DNA of 7,360 nt, taken from positions 1 to 7,360 of the forward strand of contig CACWYF010000059.1 in NCBI GenBank assembly GCA_902765035.1, written 5' to 3'. Positions 1 to 4,752 of the stretch are shown here, piece after piece. The stretch's first letter is position 1. Every line of letters begins with the position of its first letter. The DNA is from an uncultured Eubacteriales bacterium (GTDB lineage Bacteria; Bacillota; Clostridia; Peptostreptococcales; Anaerovoracaceae). The position numbers and the translations under genes are program-made. The notes below the pieces were generated by a model that was not told where the DNA came from, did no database searches, and saw nothing but the letters and a program-made list of their open reading frames with translations.

Positions 1-1070
1 CGTTCGGTGATGACATCTGGGGATATGTCGTCCGTAATGATGCGGGCAAAGTGATCTCTGCGCTGACCTGCTTCAGGTGCGGTGTGTTCCGTGATCAGAC
101 ACATGATGCGGAGAGCGGTCAGACACATGATGCGGAGAGCAGTCAGGCATGTGATGCGGCAGACGGGCCGCGTGACCATGCTGACGGCATGCCGGTTTAT
201 GTGTCGTATGCGATATGCACTGATCCTGAGTACCGCGGACATGGATACGCGGCCGCTCTGACGGGTTATGTCAGGGATGTCGTGACTGCACAGCGCGGAA
301 GTCTTATACATGAAAGTGGCGAGCGGCCTGCAGCTGAGGGTCTCGGCGGCATATCGCTCGTGTCCCCTGCAGAGGAGTCTCTGATCGGGTATTACGACGG
401 GCTCGGATACAGGGAAAGCTTCTTCGTGGATGAGCACGTTGTGCGTAAGGAAGAAGAGGAGCTGCCTGAGGAGGACGGCTGGTCTGCGGAAACCGAGACC
501 GGTGAGCCGTCTGCAAAAGCTGAGACCGGAGAGCTGTCTGCAAAAAATGCGGATACAAGGTTCTGGGGCCTGGGTCAGGATGGAAACGCAGACTTTCTGG
601 ATGATGAAGAGGGAGAAGCCTTCGAGCCGGAGTTAAGCGTGGAATCCGTAAGCGGCTCTATGTATAATAGGTACAGAGAAGAGTTCCTGGCGGGCATCCC
701 ACATGTGGAAATGAGTCCTGAGATGATGGAGTTCCTGAGGGCTGAAGGCGACGGCGGGCTGCTTGTGATAAACGGCGGCGATGCGGTATGCAGAGTGGCA
801 TACGCGGGCGCTGAAGACGGGGAAAGTGCTGAAACCCGTTCTGAAGGATCGGAGGCGCCACTGAGAATGGTGATGCTCGATGAGCTTCTGGTCAACCCGC
901 AGCTCAAGACTTTCTCTGAGGAGATCGAAGAGGAGATAGCTTTGCGCCTTGCGGAACACTTCGGGGCTGAGACACTTGTCTACAGGACGCCGGGTTTTGG
1001 CCGCTGCCAGTCGATGACTGACGCAGAGACCATCACGTCAGGAGCGTATTTTGGATTTCCGGTTGAGTAA
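1..1070 (+). CDS. GNAT family N-acetyltransferase, 5'-partial
   Basis: The reading frame is open from base 3 with no stop, so the gene begins left of the window; the GTG at 51 is internal (frame before it reads FGDDIWGYVVRNDAGK). The acetyl-CoA-binding motif A is visible at 231-260 (YRGHGYAAAL, the R-x-x-G-x-G/A pattern), preceded by a strand reading VSYAICTDPE and followed by a typical GNAT end, SPAEESLIGYYDGLGYRESF (about 363-422). GNAT enzymes move an acetyl group from acetyl-CoA to an amine; the substrate here cannot be told. After the GNAT core come a long acidic Glu-rich linker (about 440-640) and a C-terminal region ending YFGFPVE that may be a second degenerate domain (inference). Two blocks of short in-frame tandem repeats sit between conserved segments, which suggests tolerated loop expansions. 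The TAA stop is at 1068-1070. Confidence is high for the family and low for the role. Confidence 0.85.
   Translation, partial: FGDDIWGYVVRNDAGKVISALTCFRCGVFRDQTHDAESGQTHDAESSQACDAADGPRDHADGMPVYVSYAICTDPEYRGHGYAAALTGYVRDVVTAQRGSLIHESGERPAAEGLGGISLVSPAEESLIGYYDGLGYRESFFVDEHVVRKEEEELPEEDGWSAETETGEPSAKAETGELSAKNADTRFWGLGQDGNADFLDDEEGEAFEPELSVESVSGSMYNRYREEFLAGIPHVEMSPEMMEFLRAEGDGGLLVINGGDAVCRVAYAGAEDGESAETRSEGSEAPLRMVMLDELLVNPQLKTFSEEIEEEIALRLAEHFGAETLVYRTPGFGRCQSMTDAETITSGAYFGFPVE
93..188 (+). repeat. 24-bp in-frame tandem repeat in the GNAT gene
   Basis: Three consecutive 24-base units lie at 93-116, 117-140 and 141-164. Units 1 and 2 differ at one base (a/g in the second position); unit 3 is more diverged. 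The encoded octapeptides are DQTHDAES, GQTHDAES and SQACDAAD, and a fourth decayed unit (GPRDHADG, 165-188) follows. Because the unit is a multiple of three, copy-number change keeps the frame. The block lies in the loop before the core GNAT strand that starts MPVYVSYAI. Confidence 0.85.
495..548 (+). repeat. 27-bp in-frame tandem duplication in the GNAT gene
   Basis: Two 27-base units, 495-521 and 522-548, encode ETGEPSAKA and ETGELSAKN. They lie in the acidic linker downstream of the acetyltransferase core. This is independent of the 24-bp block at 93-188 and has a different unit sequence, so the same gene has expanded twice by in-frame duplication. Confidence 0.8.
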
Positions 1071-1105
1071 ACAGGCTTGTATGAGCCGGTGGGAGAGCGG
1101 ATGAG

Positions 1106-1139
1106 CAGCATGAGCAGAATGCTGTTTTGCATAAAACAG
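1106..1139 (+). promoter_or_regulatory. Two overlapping hairpins before thrH
   Basis: An inverted repeat CAGCAT (1106-1111) / ATGCTG (1119-1124) overlaps a second perfect 7-bp stem, CTGTTTT (1122-1128) / AAAACAG (1133-1139), with loop GCAT. The shared bases 1122-1124 mean both stems cannot form together. The second hairpin ends just before the thrH ribosome binding site. No U-tract follows, so it is not a terminator. A role in thrH expression is inference only. Confidence 0.35.
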
Positions 1140-1156
1140 AAAGAAGAGGTAACAGA

Positions 1157-1756
1157 ATGAACGTTGTATGTCTGGATATGGAAGGTGTACTGGTTCCTGA
1201 AATATGGATCGCTTTCAGTGAGGAGAGCGGGATCCCTGAACTCAAGAGGACCACAAGGGACGAGCCTGATTACGACAAGCTGATGCAGTGGAGGATCGGA
1301 ATACTGAGGGAACACGGTCTCAAGCTGAAGGACGTGCAGGATACGATCTCAAGGATCGATCCGCTGCCTGGCGCCAAGGAATTCCTTGACGAGCTCCGTG
1401 CGACTACGCAGGCAATCGTGCTCAGCGATACTTTCTCACAGTTTGCACAGCCGCTCATGAAGAAGCTCGGATGGCCGACTATATTCTGCAATGAGCTCGT
1501 CATCGATGACGAGGGATACATCGCAGACATCAGGATGAGATGCGAGCACTCCAAGCTGACAACTGTCAGGGGCCTTCAGTCGATCGGATTTGACACCATC
1601 GCTGCAGGCGACAGCTACAATGACCTCGAGATGATACAGGCGAGCAAGGCTGGTTTCCTGTTCAGGACGACTGACAAGATCAAGGCTGACTATCCGCAGT
1701 ACCCGGCATTCGAGGAGTACGACGAATTCCTCGCAGCCATCAAGGCCGCACTGTAA
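1157..1756 (+). CDS. thrH: ThrH: phosphoserine phosphatase / homoserine phosphotransferase
   Basis: This is a 199-residue cytoplasmic HAD-superfamily protein. Motif I is LDMEGV (nucleophile Asp7, with Glu9 in place of the usual second Asp, as in ThrH), motif II is LSDT (Ser90), a conserved Lys lies near 133, and motif IV is AAGDSYND (Asp152, Asp156). The opening, which continues LVPEIWIAF, and the segments TTRDEPDYD and QPLMKKLGWPT match my memory of Pseudomonas ThrH closely. That enzyme dephosphorylates phosphoserine and can pass the phosphate to homoserine, feeding threonine synthesis. The start at 1157 is preferred over in-frame 1127 because AGAAGAGG lies just upstream and the protein then begins with the conserved first strand, MNVVCLDMEG. 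The gene lies 86 bases after the GNAT gene with no terminator between, so they may be co-transcribed. No other serine or threonine genes are in the window. Confidence 0.92.
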   Translation: MNVVCLDMEGVLVPEIWIAFSEESGIPELKRTTRDEPDYDKLMQWRIGILREHGLKLKDVQDTISRIDPLPGAKEFLDELRATTQAIVLSDTFSQFAQPLMKKLGWPTIFCNELVIDDEGYIADIRMRCEHSKLTTVRGLQSIGFDTIAAGDSYNDLEMIQASKAGFLFRTTDKIKADYPQYPAFEEYDEFLAAIKAAL

Positions 1757-1820
1757 TGTGTCACCGGGGACGGTCCTTTTTGACACATTTGATGACAATG
1801 GGGACGGTTCTGAATGTCAT
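1757..1820 (+). repeat. REP-like element, two GGGGACGG modules in tandem
   Basis: Two modules share one design. In the first, TGTGTCA (1757-1763) and TGACACA (1781-1787) flank a 17-base core (1764-1780) containing GGGGACGGTCC. In the second, ATGACA (1792-1797) and TGTCAT (1815-1820) flank a 17-base core (1798-1814) containing GGGGACGGTTC. The element begins directly after the thrH stop codon. Similar GGGGACGG-T-rich repeats are, from memory, scattered through many Firmicute genomes and are often linked to IS200/Y1-type (REP-associated) transposases; no such transposase is in this window. Confidence 0.75.
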
Positions 1821-1829
1821 ATTGCTAAT

Positions 1830-1854
1830 TTCCTACCACGCAAATAGGAATTTT
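1830..1854 (+). terminator. Weak candidate terminator after thrH
   Basis: TTCCTA (1830-1835) pairs with TAGGAA (1845-1850) and is followed by TTTT (1851-1854). The stem is short and AT-rich and the T-run brief, so efficiency would be low. It is positioned to end thrH transcription just before the DUF1858 promoter. Confidence 0.35.
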
Positions 1855-1856
1855 GC

Positions 1857-1885
1857 TTGACAACCTATCACACGGGTTGTACTAT
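1857..1885 (+). promoter_or_regulatory. Sigma-70-type promoter of the DUF1858 gene, with dyad
   Basis: A perfect -35 box TTGACA (1857-1862) is separated by 17 bases from the -10 box TACTAT (1880-1885). Transcription should start near 1892, giving a leader of about 78 bases. An inverted repeat ACAACC (1860-1865) / GGTTGT (1875-1880) spans the -35/-10 spacer and could be an operator for a repressor (inference). Confidence 0.75.
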
Positions 1886-1934
1886 ATGCGATGGAACATA
1901 ACGGGCGTTAACACGGACGCGCGAGACTGAACGG

Positions 1935-1951
1935 CGCTGCTGAGAGCAGCG
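1935..1951 (+). promoter_or_regulatory. Leader hairpin beside the DUF1858 ribosome binding site
   Basis: A perfect 7-bp stem CGCTGCT (1935-1941) / AGCAGCG (1945-1951) with loop GAG ends three bases before the AAAGGAG ribosome binding site (1955-1961). It may stabilise the mRNA or affect translation; no known riboswitch is recognised. Confidence 0.4.
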
Positions 1952-1969
1952 GTGAAAGGAGATACAGAA

Positions 1970-2161
1970 ATGATTACTAAGGATATGATCATCGGTGATG
2001 TTATCAGTGAGCACCCAGAACTGGTCCGCACATTCTTCGCTAACGGCATGATGTGCATCGGATGCCCTGCTTCCCAGGGTGAGTCCATCGAGGCAGCTGC
2101 ACAGGTCCACGGACTTGACGGAGACGCTCTGACAGCAGCACTGAACGAGGCTCTTGCTTAA
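1970..2161 (+). CDS. DUF1858 protein (hybrid-cluster-protein-associated redox disulfide family)
   Basis: This small 63-residue protein begins MITKDMIIGDVISEHPELV and contains the family's CxxC pair in MMCIGCPAS (Cys24 and Cys27), followed by ESIEAAAQVHGLD, a typical DUF1858 helix. The family is thought to form a redox-active disulfide and is often found near hybrid cluster protein or iron-sulfur genes; the precise role is unknown. The ATG at 1970 is chosen over the in-frame GTG at 1952 because AAAGGAG (1955-1961) lies 8 bases before it and would be inside the gene otherwise. It is a complete unit with its own promoter (1857-1885) and terminator (2223-2255). No redox partner gene is adjacent, which is unusual if it works with a dedicated partner. 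Confidence 0.88.
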   Translation: MITKDMIIGDVISEHPELVRTFFANGMMCIGCPASQGESIEAAAQVHGLDGDALTAALNEALA

Positions 2162-2222
2162 TTGCGGGGCAGATGCCGCCGCTGAAAATGCGGTGCATGT
2201 ACTAAGATGAAAACTATGGAAT

Positions 2223-2255
2223 AGCGGCATGGGACAACCTGTGCCGCTTTTTTTT
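2223..2255 (+). terminator. Rho-independent terminator of the DUF1858 gene
   Basis: An 11-bp stem, left arm 2223-2233 (AGCGGCATGGG) and right arm 2238-2248 (CCTGTGCCGCT) with two G-U pairs and loop ACAA, is followed by an unbroken run of eight T (2248-2255). This is a textbook intrinsic terminator 61 bases past the stop codon. Confidence 0.9.
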
Positions 2256-2269
2256 ATAAAGACGAAGGT

Positions 2270-2338
2270 GGGGACGGCTCTTTTTATCAGCTTTTCTATG
2301 AACAGAAATGTGTCAAAAGGACCGTCCCCAATGACACA
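2270..2338. repeat. REP-like element, two GGGGACGG modules head to head
   Basis: A + strand module begins GGGGACGGCTCTTTTT (2270-2285). An inverted copy, AAAAGGACCGTCCCC, lies at 2315-2329 and is flanked by TGTGTCA (2309-2315) and TGACACA (2332-2338), the same arms as at 1757-1787. The two cores could pair as a roughly 15-bp stem with two mismatched positions and a loop of about 29 bases. The minus-strand copy is nearly identical to the module directly after thrH. The element lies between the DUF1858 terminator and the next promoter. Confidence 0.75.
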
Positions 2339-2374
2339 CCCATTCTTATCATTTTGGCACAAGATATAGATTAA

Positions 2375-2400
2375 TCGGGCCCGAGGTTGTACAATATACG
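2375..2400 (+). promoter_or_regulatory. Candidate promoter/operator of the B3/4-cdd-sipW operon
   Basis: A -10-like TACAAT (2390-2395) is present, but I see no good -35 at 16-18 bases. A perfect 10-base palindrome TCGGGCCCGA (2375-2384) sits directly upstream. The 16 bases 2385-2400 (GGTTGTACAATATACG) match the DUF1858 promoter bases 1875-1890 at 14 of 16 positions. Transcription should start near 2402. The weak -35 with a palindrome in its place could indicate an activator or repressor site (inference). Confidence 0.45.
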
Positions 2401-2433
2401 GAAAGGGGCAGAGACCGAGAAGGAGGAAATGTA

Positions 2434-3195
2434 ATGTTCTACGAAGTAAGTAAAGAGGTTTTTGACAAGCTGCCTACATTTGTTGTCGGCGTGGTCGCTG
2501 TTACAGGCATCGACAATTCGAAGGATGTGCCTGCGATCACTAAGATGCTCGAGGAGAATGCTGAGGCTGTAAGGAAGTACTTTGAAGAGAGCGGCAACAA
2601 AGCGAAGAACGACCCGTGTGTCGTTCCGTACCGCGAGGCTTTCCGTGCGCTTGGTATCAACCCTAACAGATATGCGTGTGCTGCAGAGGCGCTGATGGAC
2701 AGGATCGCCAAGGGCAAAGGAATGCCGGAGATCAATCCTGCAGTCGATCTCGGCAATGCAATCTCGCTTAAGTACAAGCTGCCTATCGGGGCTCATGACA
2801 TCTACACATTCGTCCGTCCTGACGGTACGGGCAGAGGCGCATCAGACACAGGTCTCGAGGTAAGGCCTGCAACTGCTGAGGATACATTCAGGCCGTTCGG
2901 CGCAGCAGAGGATGAGTTCGACAATCCGGAAGACGGCGAAGTCGTATATGTTTCCGGCCATGAGGTCAGGACACGCCGCTGGACCTGGAGACAGAGTGAA
3001 GTGGGCAAAATGACAGAGAAGACCGCAGGCGTTCTGTATCCTATCGACGGATTCAGCGATGTCAATCTGGCTGAAGTCAAGGCTGCAATGAAGGACTTCA
3101 CCGAGCTTCTTGCCAACTACTTTGCAAGATCCGGCTACAGCTGCACTGTAGAGACCGGACTTGTCGACAAGGACAGCCGCAGATTTGAGTTTTAG
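2434..3195 (+). CDS. B3/4 domain protein (stand-alone PheRS beta editing-like domain)
   Basis: This 253-residue protein is related to the B3/4 domain of the phenylalanyl-tRNA synthetase beta chain, which hydrolyses mischarged aminoacyl-tRNA. The signature runs from about residue 65 to 200: PYREAFRALGINPNRYACAAEAL, then KGKGMPEINPAVDLGNAISL, KLPIGAHDI, GEVVYVSGHEV and RRWTWRQSEVGKMTEKT. Free-standing B3/4 proteins are presumed tRNA-editing or related hydrolases; the substrate is not predictable here. AGGAGG (2421-2426) lies 7 bases before the ATG. No signal peptide or membrane segment is seen, so it is cytoplasmic. It is the first gene of an operon; cdd starts 8 bases after its stop, and the cdd ribosome binding site overlaps its TAG, suggesting translational coupling. 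Confidence 0.88.
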   Translation: MFYEVSKEVFDKLPTFVVGVVAVTGIDNSKDVPAITKMLEENAEAVRKYFEESGNKAKNDPCVVPYREAFRALGINPNRYACAAEALMDRIAKGKGMPEINPAVDLGNAISLKYKLPIGAHDIYTFVRPDGTGRGASDTGLEVRPATAEDTFRPFGAAEDEFDNPEDGEVVYVSGHEVRTRRWTWRQSEVGKMTEKTAGVLYPIDGFSDVNLAEVKAAMKDFTELLANYFARSGYSCTVETGLVDKDSRRFEF

Positions 3196-3203
3196 AGGTA
3201 ATT

Positions 3204-3716
3204 ATGTACAGCATAGAAGTAACGGATGAAAAGCTGCTGAGGGTGACGCCGCCGCCTGCAGAAGGTGCAGAGGTGCCTGAAGAGGTGAAGGCTGCCATGA
3301 TAAGGCAGGCGATGGATATCCTGAAGAACTCGTATGCCCCGTATTCACACTACAATGTTGCGGCGGCGGTACTGATGTATTCAGGGAGGATCTACACCGG
3401 CGTCAATGTGGAAAGCGCGCTGCTTACGAACACTATATGTGCTGAGAGAAACGCCATTTTCCATGCTGCAGCTCAGGGTGAGAGAAGGATCATCGCAATA
3501 GCTATCGTCGGTGGACCGAATTCGGATGATCCGGAAGACCTTGCTAAGCACGATTACTGCACGCCTTGCGGGGTCTGCAGACAGGTGATGAGGGATTTTG
3601 CCCGTCCGGATAAGATGAACGTGATCTGTGCAAAGTCTGAGACGGACTACAGGGAGTGGACTCTTGAGCAGCTGCTGCCTGAGAGCTTTGGTCCTGAGGA
3701 CCTCGAAGAAGAGTGA
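3204..3716 (+). CDS. cdd: Cytidine deaminase
   Basis: This 170-residue zinc enzyme deaminates cytidine and deoxycytidine to uridine forms in pyrimidine salvage. The zinc and catalytic motif is CAE (Cys79, Glu81, in ICAERNAIF), with the second zinc pair in PCGVCRQ (Cys122, Cys125). The entry motif YAPYSHYNVAAAV (about 44-56) and the ribose-binding NVE (68-70) are present; the residue after NVE is Ser where Asn is common. It is longer than the usual 130-140 residue tetrameric enzymes, with about 25 extra residues at the N-terminus, a short insert (GPNSDDPEDLAKHD) before the second zinc pair and an acidic tail. GAGG at 3195-3198 serves as ribosome binding site. It is the middle gene of the operon. 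A blasticidin-S-deaminase-like or other nucleoside substrate cannot be excluded. Confidence 0.9.
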   Translation: MYSIEVTDEKLLRVTPPPAEGAEVPEEVKAAMIRQAMDILKNSYAPYSHYNVAAAVLMYSGRIYTGVNVESALLTNTICAERNAIFHAAAQGERRIIAIAIVGGPNSDDPEDLAKHDYCTPCGVCRQVMRDFARPDKMNVICAKSETDYREWTLEQLLPESFGPEDLEEE

Positions 3717-3744
3717 TCTGCATGCACTGCAGGAGAGAAACAGT

Positions 3745-4503
3745 ATGAGCAGAGTAGAAAGAAACAAAGACCAGTACGCAAAAGAAGACCGGGCTGTGGT
3801 AGAGAGCAGACGCTCAGCTGCAGGAGGCGGAGCAGAGCGTAGCGTATACAGAGATGCTGCGGAAACTACGGCTGCATCCGGAAGGGCGGCGCGCAACAGC
3901 TCCATGAGCCGCGAAGGTGACCTCGGCATCTGGGACCAGACAGAAGAAGAGAAGAGGAAGGCGCGGAAGGAAGCCCGTGCGATGAACGACGGCAAACCTG
4001 AGTTTCACGGGGGCAGGGCGATCGGAAAACTGATCAGCTCAATAGGTACGATTCTTCTGGTTCTGGCGATAATCGCATGTCTGGGGCTGGCGGTACCGCG
4101 TTTTGCCGGTATTGATCAGTATGTGGTCGTCTCAGGAAGCATGGAGCCTGCGATCCCTGTCGGGAGCATGGTCTACTCTACGCAGACAGACCCGTCGATG
4201 CTGGAGGCAGGTGACATAATCGTCTTCTACAGCACCGAGGCCGGCAGCACTCCTGTTACACACAGGGTCGTTGAGAACCACGTTGCTGACGGCGAGATCA
4301 TAACCAAGGGTGACGCGAATGCCCAGAATGACATGAACCCGGTCATCTATTCGAACGTGATCGGCAAGCTGGTACTGCATGTCCCGATGCTCGGATACAT
4401 CGCGGCACCACTCGGTACCATGATGGGCAAAATAGCAGTGGGCTGCGTCATACTTGCGGCTTATCTCCTGACCGTCGTGGGAAGCAAGCTCAGCGGGAAG
4501 TAA
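3745..4503 (+). CDS. sipW: Signal peptidase I, ER/SipW type (S26B)
   Basis: This 252-residue membrane protease removes signal peptides from exported proteins. Catalytic Ser132 lies in SGSMEP (130-135), and the base is His173 in THRVVE rather than the Lys of ordinary bacterial LepB, which marks the ER/SipW type; TKGDANAQND (188-196) supplies the conserved Asp region. Membrane segments are at about 95-117 (start of the catalytic domain) and 228-246 (C-terminus). The first 90 or so residues are charged, Arg/Glu/Ala-rich and low-complexity, an unusually long cytoplasmic extension. The ATG at 3745 is preferred over in-frame 3628 because AGGAGA (3731-3736) precedes it and the upstream frame overlaps cdd. 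SipW enzymes in Bacillus process TasA/TapA-type matrix proteins; no such substrate gene is in the window. It is the last gene of the operon. Confidence 0.9.
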   Translation: MSRVERNKDQYAKEDRAVVESRRSAAGGGAERSVYRDAAETTAASGRAARNSSMSREGDLGIWDQTEEEKRKARKEARAMNDGKPEFHGGRAIGKLISSIGTILLVLAIIACLGLAVPRFAGIDQYVVVSGSMEPAIPVGSMVYSTQTDPSMLEAGDIIVFYSTEAGSTPVTHRVVENHVADGEIITKGDANAQNDMNPVIYSNVIGKLVLHVPMLGYIAAPLGTMMGKIAVGCVILAAYLLTVVGSKLSGK

Positions 4504-4537
4504 GGCTGCACATAAGGCGTATAACCAGAAAGCAAAG

Positions 4538-4588
4538 AAAAAAGTTAGCGGATGATTCTCCTGTGAGAAAGATACCGCTAACTTTTTT
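4538..4588. terminator. Bidirectional intrinsic terminator between sipW and pepT
   Basis: A perfect 14-bp inverted repeat, 4538-4551 (AAAAAAGTTAGCGG) and 4575-4588 (CCGCTAACTTTTTT), encloses an inner 5-bp stem TTCTC (4556-4560) / GAGAA (4565-4569). The A-run on one side and T-run on the other let it work on both strands, fitting its place between convergent units. It ends the B3/4-cdd-sipW operon 34 bases after the sipW stop and could also end the pepT transcript. Confidence 0.92.
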
Positions 4589-4600
4589 AGTGTCTTATAT

Positions 4601-4742
4601 GCAGCGTCAGCAGTTTGTGCTGCGAGTATTCATCATAAGGTATCCACCGCAAGCGGTACCCCCTTATGATTGGTCCGCAGGGAGCGCTTTCATAAATTGC
4701 TGCGCTCCCGAGGACGCGGGCAGGATAAACTGCTGATGCTGC
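4601..4742. other. 142-base folded element downstream of pepT (candidate structured RNA or MITE)
   Basis: An outer 16-bp stem joins 4601-4616 and 4727-4742 (15 Watson-Crick pairs and one G-U). Inside are two hairpins. Hairpin A pairs 4632-4640 (ATCATAAGG) with 4662-4670 and has an inner ACCG/CGGT stem (4646-4649/4654-4657) with loop CAAG. Hairpin B pairs GTCC (4673-4676) with GGAC (4712-4715), then, after a GCA/GA internal loop, GGGAGCGC (4680-4687) with GCGCTCCC (4702-4709). The result is a closed three-way junction on either strand. It begins 12 bases past the terminator for + strand transcripts and ends 10 bases from the pepT stop, so if transcribed from a neighbour it would be the pepT 3' UTR. 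I match it to no known RNA family. No coding sequence is supported in 4504-4752. Confidence 0.6.
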
Positions 4743-4752
4743 TTACTGCTTA

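Noticed and set aside
93..188. CRISPR array
   Set aside because: The 24-base units are contiguous with no spacers and are in-frame coding sequence.
1868..2362. 164-residue minus-strand open frame across the DUF1858 region
   Set aside because: It runs through the DUF1858 promoter, gene, terminator and REP-like element, all better supported features, and has no family signature.
3628..3744. Longer N-terminus for the signal peptidase starting at 3628
   Set aside because: It would overlap the end of cdd by about 90 bases with no ribosome binding site; 3745 has AGGAGA at good spacing.
3381..3995. 204-residue open frame on the minus strand
   Set aside because: It lies antisense to cdd and the sipW start, has Ser/Leu/Arg-rich composition typical of a shadow frame, and shows no recognisable motif.
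4601..4742. Integron attC site or tRNA-like fold
   Set aside because: The GTTRRRY/RYYYAAC core sites are absent and the fold has no anticodon-arm or T-arm layout.
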